57,068 nt of DNA, from assembly GCA_938074335.1 (NCBI GenBank), contig CALJEL010000008.1, positions 1 through 57,068 of the forward strand, read 5' to 3'. The position numbers were made by a program, and so were the translations under genes. The notes below the pieces were generated by a model. The model was not told the DNA's origin. It did not search any database and worked only from the letters and a program-made list of their open reading frames with translations. Each line of letters starts with the position of its first letter. Positions within the stretch are counted from its first letter, which is position 1. This stretch comes from an uncultured bacterium (GTDB lineage: Bacteria; Nitrospirota; Thermodesulfovibrionia; Thermodesulfovibrionales; CALJEL01). Shown here piece by piece: positions 33,193 to 41,730 of the stretch.

Positions 33193-34428
33193 ATGATACA
33201 GAAAGTCATTATACTAATCGTCAGTCTGATAGTATTTTTAATCCTTCTATTTTTTTTGATAGCTGTCTTTAGAAGGATAAGAGGTGCCAGAAGATACAGG
33301 GAGCTGGATAGAATAAGGGCCTATTATCTCCCCATCCTTCAAGAGAGTTTTAAAAAAGGAGACATCCTCTCAATAATAAATGACCTCATTTCAGAGCCTG
33401 GATCTATAAAATTTAAAGCTATAGAAGAACTTCTTTTTAAACTTAAAGAGAGGTTTCCTGAGCCTGCTAAAGAACTCCTCATAAGGCTTGGTTATGTTAG
33501 TTTCTATGAAAATATGCTTTCTGATAAAAACAGGATCAATAAAGCCACTGCCATTGATAGACTTGGCATAATTGGTCTTGAAACCTCTGCTGACAGACTC
33601 AGCCAGATGCTGAGGTCAGATGACAGGGAGATTATCTCTGTAACTGTAAGGGCTCTTTCCAATATAGGTACACTTGAAGCCCTTGCCTTAATCCTTGATC
33701 ACCTCCCTGGACTTTTTGAGAGATGGTTGATAACGAGGAAGGCTGTTGAGACCGCCCTTTTAAAATTTGGGGACAAGGGCACACCCCTCCTTATACAATA
33801 TGGTAAAACCATATCAAATCCAAAGATAATAGCCATAATACTCGATACACTGAGTCATTTAAATAACAATCAGGCTATAGGGCTTGCCATGGACAATATC
33901 AATCATCCTGATCCTGAGGTAAGGACAAAATCACTTAAGATCATAGAGAGGTTTTCAGACCTGTTAAATGGAAAGGATCTGGAAAAGATTCTATCACTTT
34001 CAAAGGATCCTGCCTGGTTTGTTAGACTTCATGTGGCAAAAATACTTGGAAAGGTCAACAGTAAAAAGGATGTTATAGATTACCTGGGGAAACTCATTAT
34101 GGATGAAAACTGGCAGGTAAGGAATGCAGCAGCATCTGCACTCTCAAAAAAGACTGAAGCCGGTCTTGATTTAATATTGAAGATATTAAAAGGAAAGGAC
34201 CACTATGCAATTGAGAGTTTATGCGAGGAGATTGAAAAGACTGAACTCTGTCGTGTTCTTATATATAATCTTTTAAGCCCTGATGGAGAAGTTTATAAAA
34301 AGTCGAGGGAGATCCTGAAGATCATGAATAATCTCGGGTTTTCAACACCTATTATGGAATATTTACAGACAGGAGATGAAGCTATAGCAATGGAGTTAAA
34401 ACTCCTTCTTTCAGAGAAGGCAGCATGA
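33193..34428 (+). CDS. Membrane-anchored HEAT-repeat protein
   Basis: N-terminal TM (IILIVSLIVFLILLFFLIAVF) followed by repeated HEAT-like helices. Confidence 0.82.
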   Translation: MIQKVIILIVSLIVFLILLFFLIAVFRRIRGARRYRELDRIRAYYLPILQESFKKGDILSIINDLISEPGSIKFKAIEELLFKLKERFPEPAKELLIRLGYVSFYENMLSDKNRINKATAIDRLGIIGLETSADRLSQMLRSDDREIISVTVRALSNIGTLEALALILDHLPGLFERWLITRKAVETALLKFGDKGTPLLIQYGKTISNPKIIAIILDTLSHLNNNQAIGLAMDNINHPDPEVRTKSLKIIERFSDLLNGKDLEKILSLSKDPAWFVRLHVAKILGKVNSKKDVIDYLGKLIMDENWQVRNAAASALSKKTEAGLDLILKILKGKDHYAIESLCEEIEKTELCRVLIYNLLSPDGEVYKKSREILKIMNNLGFSTPIMEYLQTGDEAIAMELKLLLSEKAA

Positions 34429-35822
34429 AGGTAACAACAGCACTTATCCTCGGATTTAATTACTTTGTCGGGATATATTACACCTTTTTTAATATCATAT
34501 ACTCACTCCTTCTCTGCATATCCCTTATAGTAATTATTAAATATACCAAGAGATTGAAATATGCACCGGTAAAGGAGATAAATTACTCGCCAGAGACACC
34601 ACCTGTATCCATATTGATTGCTGCCCGTAATGAAAGGGATGTTATATTAAGAACACTTGAATCTGTATTCTCAATAAATTATCCATTCTACGATGTGATT
34701 GTTATAAATGATGGTTCTGATGATGGCACCCTTGAGCTACTGATTGATAAATTCAAATTAAAAAAAATAGACATGGTTTACAGGAATATCCTTAAAACCG
34801 CTCCTGTAAAGGCCTTTTACTATAATCGTGAATTACCGAATCTCCTTGTTGTAGATAAGGTAAGAAGTGGTAAGGCAGATTCCCTTAACTGCGGGATAAA
34901 TATGAGCAAGGCACCCTATATATGCACCATTGATGCTGACTCAATTGTAGAGCCTGATGCACTCATCAGATTGATGATCCCTGTTATTGAAAGCCCTGTA
35001 CCTGTTGTTGCCTGCGGAGGTGTGGTAAGGGTTCTGAACGGCTCAAGGATAGAAAAAGGCATTGTAAAGGATATAGGTCTTCCGAGAGAAAGACTTCCCG
35101 TATTCCAGATCGTGGAGTACCTGAGGGCATTTCTTTTTGGAAGGGTTGGATGGGATGCCCTGCGTTCCATCCTTATTCTCTCCGGCACATTCTCTCTTTT
35201 TAACAAAAATGCCATTATCTCTGCAGGTGGATTTCACACAAGACATCTTGCAGAAGATATGGAAATTATAGTGAGGCTCCATGAGTATTATAGAAAAAAT
35301 AAAAAACCTTACAGTATTAAATTCATCTCCGATCCCATATGCTGGACAGAGGTACCATCCACACTCAGGGCACTGGCAAGGCAAAGAAGGAGATGGCACA
35401 TGGGCCTTATGCAGAGTATAATAGAATACAGAAAGATGATATTCAATCCATCCTATGGAAGAATCGGGCTTTTAATCTTCCCCTATTATCTATTCTTTGA
35501 GATGCTGGGTCCTCTGGTGGAATTCCTTGGTTACTTAATAGTACCAACCTCCTATTTTCTGGGTCTTTTAAACCTGAATTTTTTCTTACTCTTTCTCCTG
35601 CTTGCCATAATTTATGGGATATTCCTCTCCACAACAGGTATTTTCCTGGAGGAGCTTACCTACAGGAGATACCCTGGATGGGATCATCTTTCAAGGCTTC
35701 TTGTCTATGGGATTCTTGAAAATTTTGGCTACAGGCAGATAAACTCCTTTTTCAGATTCCAGGCAACATTATATTATCTCTGTGGTAAAAGAAAATGGGA
35801 ACATGTTAGGAAAAATGTCTAA
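34425..35822 (+). CDS. Processive family-2 glycosyltransferase (PgaC/BcsA-like)
   Basis: INDGSDDG, DADS, AEDMEI, ARQRRRWHMG (QxxRW), flanking TM helices. Confidence 0.9.
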   Translation: MKVTTALILGFNYFVGIYYTFFNIIYSLLLCISLIVIIKYTKRLKYAPVKEINYSPETPPVSILIAARNERDVILRTLESVFSINYPFYDVIVINDGSDDGTLELLIDKFKLKKIDMVYRNILKTAPVKAFYYNRELPNLLVVDKVRSGKADSLNCGINMSKAPYICTIDADSIVEPDALIRLMIPVIESPVPVVACGGVVRVLNGSRIEKGIVKDIGLPRERLPVFQIVEYLRAFLFGRVGWDALRSILILSGTFSLFNKNAIISAGGFHTRHLAEDMEIIVRLHEYYRKNKKPYSIKFISDPICWTEVPSTLRALARQRRRWHMGLMQSIIEYRKMIFNPSYGRIGLLIFPYYLFFEMLGPLVEFLGYLIVPTSYFLGLLNLNFFLLFLLLAIIYGIFLSTTGIFLEELTYRRYPGWDHLSRLLVYGILENFGYRQINSFFRFQATLYYLCGKRKWEHVRKNV

Positions 35823-35862
35823 TATAAGATGTTCAATCAAAACCATTTCAGGTAATAAATTT

Positions 35863-38262
35863 ATGAACTATGAGGAACTCGGTTTTCTGGCAATAAATAA
35901 AGGAGATTATCTGGAAGCAATTAATATCTTCAAGAGAGGATTAGAAAAAAAGAAGGATGTCAGACTTTTTTTGGGACTTGGCATTGCTAATTATAAACTT
36001 GAGGATTATAAGACAGCTCGATGGGCCTTATATAAGGCCTTAGAACTAGAACCCAAAAATAAAGAGGCACTGAAGCTTTTATCGGATATTGAATCTCAAA
36101 AAAAACAAACTTGCATTGTACATAAAAAATCTATATTTAGAGTAAATAACAATTATCTTGAAATTCTGGATAGAGAATGGAAAAAGATTTTCTTCAAAGG
36201 TATAAACATCGGGCTTGGGTTACCAGGATACTTCCCAGGCGAATACCCCATAAAAAGGGGTACTTATCTTAAGTGGTTTAAACAAATATGCGACCTGGGA
36301 GCTAATTCTATTAGAATTTATACCATACATCCGCCTTCTTTTTATGAGGCCTTATATCAATTTAATAACGAATCAGAGAAAAAATTATATCTCTTTCAAG
36401 GTATATGGGTAGAGTTACCACAAGGTAATGATTTTTATAATGCACAATATATTGCTGATATTAAAGAAAGTATCAAAAATGCTGTAGAGGTAGTTTTTGG
36501 TAATGCCAACCTTCCTGAAAGGCCGGGATATCCTGAGGGTAAATATGAATTTGATGTATCTTTATACACTGTTGCCTTTATTTTCGGAAGGGAATGGGAA
36601 CCCTGTACTGTAAAAGTGTTTAATGAAACACTTGGAAGAAAATTGAGAGATTATATGGGCAACTTTCTGAGTATTAAAGCTGCAACTCCATTTGAAATAT
36701 GGATAACAGAAATGTGTGATTTTCTCCAAGGATATGAATATGAAAAATATGGGGTATCTCATCCCGTTTCTGTAACCAACTGGCCAACGCTTGATCCGCT
36801 TATTCATCCTTCAGAATCGAACCATGAAGATGAACTCCTACTACAGGGTATAGAAATAAGAAAAGATATATGTAACGAAAACGAAGATATGGAATCCCTG
36901 GACCTTAAACGTATCGAGTCTCATAAAGGAAACGGTTTTTTTATTACATATCATGTCTATCCCTATTACCCTGACTTCATGAATAATGATTATCTCGACA
37001 CACAAAATCCTTATCTTGCTTATCTCAAGACATTAAAGGATCACTATGGTAATATGCCAGTTCTGATTGGCGAGTTTGGTGTGCCAAGCAGTCGTGAAGT
37101 GGCACACTGGCATAGAGATGGATGGCACCATGGTGGTCATAATGAAACAAGACAGGGTGAAATTAACGGACTGCTCATGAAAGCTATATATGAATCAGGT
37201 ATGGCGGGAGGAATTCTTTTTAGCTGGTTTGATGAATGGTATAAGAGAAATTGGTTATTTTTGCCCTATGAGATTCCTGCTGAAAGAAACTGCTTATGGT
37301 TTAACATCCAAGATGCTGAGCAAAATTATGGATTGTTGGCTACCTATCCTAATTATCCAAAGAGAAAAGTAAATTTAGCCGGCTCCAAAGAAGACTGGAA
37401 CGAAGCTCATACCCTTTATGAAAGTAAAGGCCCTTTATTGTTTAGATTTAGCGATGGCTTTGATGAAGCAAGAATGTTAACAAGGTTGCTAGTTCAGCAT
37501 GATGAGGGATTTATTTATTTATTAATTGAAACAAAGGGGAAAATAGACTTTACGCAAGCCAATTATATAGTAGGTCTGGATACTTATTCTTCTGAGTCAG
37601 GAGAATTTTTATTTCCGTTAAAGACTAACCTGTTAAGTCCTATCGGTCTAAAGTTTATAATTCACCTTGCAGGTAAAGAGAAAAGCAGGATTCTAATATG
37701 TCATTCCTATGATAGATACTTAAATATGGAGAGTGGTAAAATCAAGCCTGAGATCTCTGACCAGGGGGCGTGGATAATGATGCAAAACAAAACAAATATG
37801 CGTAGGATAAGTAAAAATGGTAAAAGATTTTATCCATCGCATGTCTTCTCCATGAGCAATCTCAAATTTGGGACCCTTCATAGAAACAGTCCATTTTACA
37901 ACTCACTTGCTGATTTTTTTTACAAAGATAATATAATAGAACTCCGTATCCCGTGGAGTTTAATCAACTTCACAGACCCAAGCTCCAAAATGGTCTTATG
38001 GATGGATCAAAATACCAAAACAAAAAAAACGGAAGGTATAAAGATAATAGTCATCTCCTTCAAACCTGAAAAAGATCATCTATTTGCAAAGGATACAGGC
38101 GCGAAAGATAATATCACGCATTCTCTACCAGAGCCCCTCACAGCAGAAAATGTTAAGACCTATTCTTGGGAAGACTGGGATACTCCAATTTATCATACAT
38201 ATCTTAAAGAGAGTTATCATAAATTTAAAGAATACTTATCCAGGATTCCAGAGGTACTTTGA
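35863..38262 (+). CDS. TPR-containing protein with GH-A-like glycoside hydrolase domain
   Basis: N-terminal TPR; TIM-barrel-like with FGREWEP and VLIGEFG candidate catalytic Glu motifs; start chosen at MNYEEL. Confidence 0.7.
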   Translation: MNYEELGFLAINKGDYLEAINIFKRGLEKKKDVRLFLGLGIANYKLEDYKTARWALYKALELEPKNKEALKLLSDIESQKKQTCIVHKKSIFRVNNNYLEILDREWKKIFFKGINIGLGLPGYFPGEYPIKRGTYLKWFKQICDLGANSIRIYTIHPPSFYEALYQFNNESEKKLYLFQGIWVELPQGNDFYNAQYIADIKESIKNAVEVVFGNANLPERPGYPEGKYEFDVSLYTVAFIFGREWEPCTVKVFNETLGRKLRDYMGNFLSIKAATPFEIWITEMCDFLQGYEYEKYGVSHPVSVTNWPTLDPLIHPSESNHEDELLLQGIEIRKDICNENEDMESLDLKRIESHKGNGFFITYHVYPYYPDFMNNDYLDTQNPYLAYLKTLKDHYGNMPVLIGEFGVPSSREVAHWHRDGWHHGGHNETRQGEINGLLMKAIYESGMAGGILFSWFDEWYKRNWLFLPYEIPAERNCLWFNIQDAEQNYGLLATYPNYPKRKVNLAGSKEDWNEAHTLYESKGPLLFRFSDGFDEARMLTRLLVQHDEGFIYLLIETKGKIDFTQANYIVGLDTYSSESGEFLFPLKTNLLSPIGLKFIIHLAGKEKSRILICHSYDRYLNMESGKIKPEISDQGAWIMMQNKTNMRRISKNGKRFYPSHVFSMSNLKFGTLHRNSPFYNSLADFFYKDNIIELRIPWSLINFTDPSSKMVLWMDQNTKTKKTEGIKIIVISFKPEKDHLFAKDTGAKDNITHSLPEPLTAENVKTYSWEDWDTPIYHTYLKESYHKFKEYLSRIPEVL

Positions 38263-38264
38263 CT

Positions 38265-39035
38265 ATGCATATAACCAGAAGAGATTTTTTAAAACTAAGT
38301 GGTGCAATCATTACATTACCCCTGTTGCCAAAGACTCTACTTGCAAACACATCTGTGATACCGGTGCTAATATACCATGATATTTCTATTCACTTCAAGG
38401 ATGAATATACTATCTCACCTGCATTGTTCGCAGCCCAGATGGAGTGGCTTTACTCTAATGGCTATACCACATTAACCTTCAAAGAAATAGAAAATTTTAT
38501 AAAAAAAGGTAAGACTAAGGCCATAATAATCACGTTCGATGATGGATATGCTTCTTTTATGGATTATGCATTTCCCTTATTGAGAGAATATAACTTTAAA
38601 GCAACAATAAATATAATAGGTAAGTATGTAGGTTCCTTTATATGGATGGGTGGCAACAGGCCAATGCTTAGCTGGGATGAATATAGATATATTATTAATA
38701 GCGGGCTCATAGAGCTAGGCTGTCATACTTTTAATCTTCATATAAAAGGAGGGGTAACCACCTTTTCAGATAAGGAATTAAGAAATGACCTCACCTTTTT
38801 TCAGGAGACTATAGAAAAAGAAATAGGAAAAAATACGGAGATATTAGCCTGGCCTTATGGAATATATAACGAGAGGAGTATAAAAATAGCTAAAGAAGCG
38901 GGATTTAAATATATACTAACTTCAAAGGAGGGTTACTTAGTGAAAGAAAGTAAGTTCCACGAAATACCAAGATTAAACATAAACAATAAAATTGATTTAA
39001 TCTCATTCCAGCAATATATAGATAATTACAATTAG
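38265..39035 (+). CDS. Tat-exported polysaccharide deacetylase (NodB/PgaB-like)
   Basis: ITRRDFLKLSGA Tat signal; VLIYHDI, IITFDDGYASF, ELGCHTFNLH motifs. Confidence 0.9.
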   Translation: MHITRRDFLKLSGAIITLPLLPKTLLANTSVIPVLIYHDISIHFKDEYTISPALFAAQMEWLYSNGYTTLTFKEIENFIKKGKTKAIIITFDDGYASFMDYAFPLLREYNFKATINIIGKYVGSFIWMGGNRPMLSWDEYRYIINSGLIELGCHTFNLHIKGGVTTFSDKELRNDLTFFQETIEKEIGKNTEILAWPYGIYNERSIKIAKEAGFKYILTSKEGYLVKESKFHEIPRLNINNKIDLISFQQYIDNYN

Positions 39036-39142
39036 CAGTGTGCAACTATGCATACTTAATAAGGCTACAGGCTCTTCTTTGAATTTCCTGAACAGACATC
39101 TTTTGGGGATATTAATATAGAGTTTGAATAATGGAGGTACGA

Positions 39143-40675
39143 ATGAAAAAGATATTTATTATTTCAGTTATCCTTTTGTGGATTCTTCCAGCTTACGGTG
39201 TTGATATTGAGATTCTTAAAAAAACAGCAGAAGATACAGCTGAGCCAGCAAAAAGGGCAATGCTTTATAAAGAGATAGGAGATTACTATACTTCTATAGA
39301 CGATTTGAGAAGGGCCTCAGAATTTTATATAAAATCTCTTTCTGTTAAGAGAGAGGCCTTCAGCACAAAGGAGAGACTTCAGATGGCAACAAGGCTCTCC
39401 TGGGCAAGGAGATTCAAAGAATCATTGAAAGAGCTTGAATTGATCCTCGCAGAAGACAGTGAGGATTTAGAAGCAAGGATACATTATGCAAGGGTTCTGT
39501 CGTGGTCTGGGCGGCTTGATGATGCATTAAGAGAAATTGACACCGTGCTTAAAAAATCACCTGAAAACAGAGAGGCACTTCTTTCCAGGGCAAATACCCT
39601 CAGGTGGAAAGGCCATAATAAAGAGGCAATAGGGATATATAATGATCTCCTTAAAAAAGGAGATGACTTTGATACAAGGCTTGGCCTTGCCTATTCTCTT
39701 ATAGCGACAGGCGATATCAGTTCTGCAGAGGATAACATTAAGCTTCTTAAGCCATCTTATCCCTATCAGGAGAAAGAACTCGCGGAGCTTAAGGCCTACT
39801 TAAAAAGTGTTAAGCGCCCTCAGATTCATACAGACTATAGTTATTACAGAGATAGTGATGATAACATTGTAAACAGATATTCTGCCGGGATAAATATGAA
39901 TAATGGATTGTGGAGGTTTAATTTGAATTACAGATTAATCTCTGCAAAGGATAATATTTATGATAACAGGGCACATTCTATAACAGGAGGATTTTATAGA
40001 AGATTCGATCCAGGAGGAGCAGGTGCATCAATCGGAATAACCTCACTTGATAATGAAGACCCTTCAAACATATTTACAGGTAATATAAGGACAGACCTCA
40101 AGATTTTCAGAACATCATTCTCCATAAACCTTACAAGAGATGTAATGACCGACACTGCACTGCTTATAGAAAGAGGAATAAAATACACTGAGGCTGGCAT
40201 AAGCACCTCTGTGCCTGTGTCTGAGAGGACGTTTTTAGAAGGTTCTTATAGATTCAGGGACTATTCAGACAGCAACCATTCCCATGACCTTCAGGGAGGT
40301 TTGAGATTTACCTTACTTACAGGAAATCCATCAATAAGCACAGGTTACAGGCTCAGATATCTTGATTTTAAAAAACAGACTGCAAATGGCTATTTTGATC
40401 CTGATAATTTTTTCTCCCATCAGGTTTTTGTGTCTCTTTATTTTGAAAAGGAAAGATTATATCTTTTTATTGAACCCTATGGTGGCTATCAATCATTCAG
40501 GAGATATGGTAAAAAGACAGATGACTTTTTCACAGGCGGCTCGATGACTCTTGGTTACAGGATAAAAGATGGTCTCTCCATTGAATTAAATGCAGAAGGT
40601 GGTGATTATGCAGCAGGTGCTGCCACTGGATTCACGTACTGGATGGCTGGAGTGGCTATTAAAGGAGTTTTTTAA
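39143..40675 (+). CDS. TPR plus YaiO-like outer-membrane beta-barrel protein
   Basis: Signal peptide, several TPR repeats, then beta-barrel-like C-terminal half ending GVF. Confidence 0.78.
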   Translation: MKKIFIISVILLWILPAYGVDIEILKKTAEDTAEPAKRAMLYKEIGDYYTSIDDLRRASEFYIKSLSVKREAFSTKERLQMATRLSWARRFKESLKELELILAEDSEDLEARIHYARVLSWSGRLDDALREIDTVLKKSPENREALLSRANTLRWKGHNKEAIGIYNDLLKKGDDFDTRLGLAYSLIATGDISSAEDNIKLLKPSYPYQEKELAELKAYLKSVKRPQIHTDYSYYRDSDDNIVNRYSAGINMNNGLWRFNLNYRLISAKDNIYDNRAHSITGGFYRRFDPGGAGASIGITSLDNEDPSNIFTGNIRTDLKIFRTSFSINLTRDVMTDTALLIERGIKYTEAGISTSVPVSERTFLEGSYRFRDYSDSNHSHDLQGGLRFTLLTGNPSISTGYRLRYLDFKKQTANGYFDPDNFFSHQVFVSLYFEKERLYLFIEPYGGYQSFRRYGKKTDDFFTGGSMTLGYRIKDGLSIELNAEGGDYAAGAATGFTYWMAGVAIKGVF

Positions 40676-40687
40676 AGTTAAGAGGCC

Positions 40688-40852
40688 TCAGGACTTCTTT
40701 GATGTGACTGCAAAGAATCCTGAATAAACAGGTTTCACTTCCTTTGACTTGCACTTAGGACAGGTTATCTCAGCCTTTTCACGCTCTTTAATACTCATGG
40801 TGAGGGAAAAGTTTTCATTGCATTTTTCACACTTAAATTCATACACAGGCAT
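40688..40852 (-). CDS. FmdB-type zinc-ribbon protein
   Basis: Translation MPVYEFKCEKCNENFSLTMSIKEREKAEITCPKCKSKEVKPVYSGFFAVTSKKS (absent from supplied ORF list because short). Confidence 0.85.
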   Translation of the reverse strand: MPVYEFKCEKCNENFSLTMSIKEREKAEITCPKCKSKEVKPVYSGFFAVTSKKS

Positions 40853-40884
40853 GACACACCTCCTGTGATGACAGGAATTAATTA

Positions 40885-40974
40885 TGGCGGAGAGGGAGGG
40901 ATTCGAACCCCCGGTAGGTGTAACCCTACAGCGATTTTCAAGACCGCCGCCTTAAACCACTCGGCCACCTCTCC
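40885..40974 (-). tRNA. tRNA-Ser (anticodon UGA), CCA encoded
   Basis: Reverse complement GGAGAGGTGGCCGAGTGGTTTAAGGCGGCGGTCTTGAAAATCGCTGTAGGGTTACACCTACCGGGGGTTCGAATCCCTCCCTCTCCGCCA; long class II variable arm. Confidence 0.95.
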
Positions 40975-41024
40975 AGAAAATATTATAACATAGCTAAAGT
41001 AGTGAGTTAGTATGCAACTCTATT

Positions 41025-41290
41025 TTGCCATTAGAAAACTGACAGTCTGCCTCAAAGCCTTCTTAGACCAGCAGAGCAGCAGTGCAGTAGAGCAGTAGTT
41101 TTTATTAAGGAATTTTTTTCTTATTATTTAACTGCTGCGCTGTTGCTCTGCTGCTCTACTGCTCTGTAATTCACTAATTCACTAATCCCTAACTCACTAA
41201 TGTATATGATATAATTATTCACAGGTTCCTTAAAAGATGAGAAGGCGGCTTAGAAATACAGTTTGAACAGTTAATAATTCACTAACTCAC
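41025..41290 (+). repeat. Modular palindromic element, copy 6, right end missing
   Basis: TTGCCATTAGAAAACTGACAGTCTGCCTCAAAG then inverted 8-bp arrays (GAGCAGCA GTGCAGTA GAGCAGTA / TACTGCTC family). Confidence 0.85.
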
Positions 41291-41300
41291 TAATTTAAAG

Positions 41301-41717
41301 GTGAGACTTGAAGCGATTCTCATTGGAAATGCTGGTGCAGCATTAGAGGGGACTTCTGTCATGACACAGGATATCGACTTTTTGTAAGGGATACAGAGCT
41401 TAATAGAAAAAAGAGCAGGGACTTTGCAGAGGTCCTCGGCCTCTCCCTTTATAAAAGGGATGAGGCAACAATGGTTCGACAAGCTCACCATGACATGGTT
41501 CGACAAGCTCACCATGACATGGTTCGGCAAGCTCACCATGACATATGAAAGTATAAGAGCACGGGCAAAGAGGATAAAGATAGGTGATCATTTTTGTCTC
41601 GTAGCAGATCTCGAAGATATTATTAAATCAAAAAAGGCTACAGGTAGAGAAAAGGACATTGCCGTAAATAAATTACTTGAAGATACCTTAAAGGTAAAAA
41701 GAAATTTGAAGAGATAA
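41301..41717 (+). pseudogene. Degraded nucleotidyltransferase-like gene
   Basis: Fragments LEAILIGNAGAALEGTSVMTQDIDF / VRDTELNRKKSRDFAEVLGLSLYKRDEAT / YESIRARAKRIKIGDHFCLVADLEDIIKSKKATGREKDIAVNKLLEDTLKVKRNLKR in different frames, middle replaced by a tandem repeat. Confidence 0.8.
41471..41542. repeat. Three tandem copies of a 24-bp repeat
   Basis: atggttc(g)(a/g)caagctcaccatgac at 41471, 41495, 41519. Confidence 0.95.
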
Positions 41718-41730
41718 TCGGGGTTAACGA

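Noticed and set aside
40885-40974. tRNA-Sec next to selB
   Set aside because: Anticodon loop CTTGAAA gives UGA (Ser); length about 90 nt and arm structure fit class II tRNA-Ser.
41282-41591. ORFs with MVSLSNHVMVSLSNH and HGELVEPCHGELVEP
   Set aside because: Spurious translations of the 24-bp tandem repeat, which is open in several frames.
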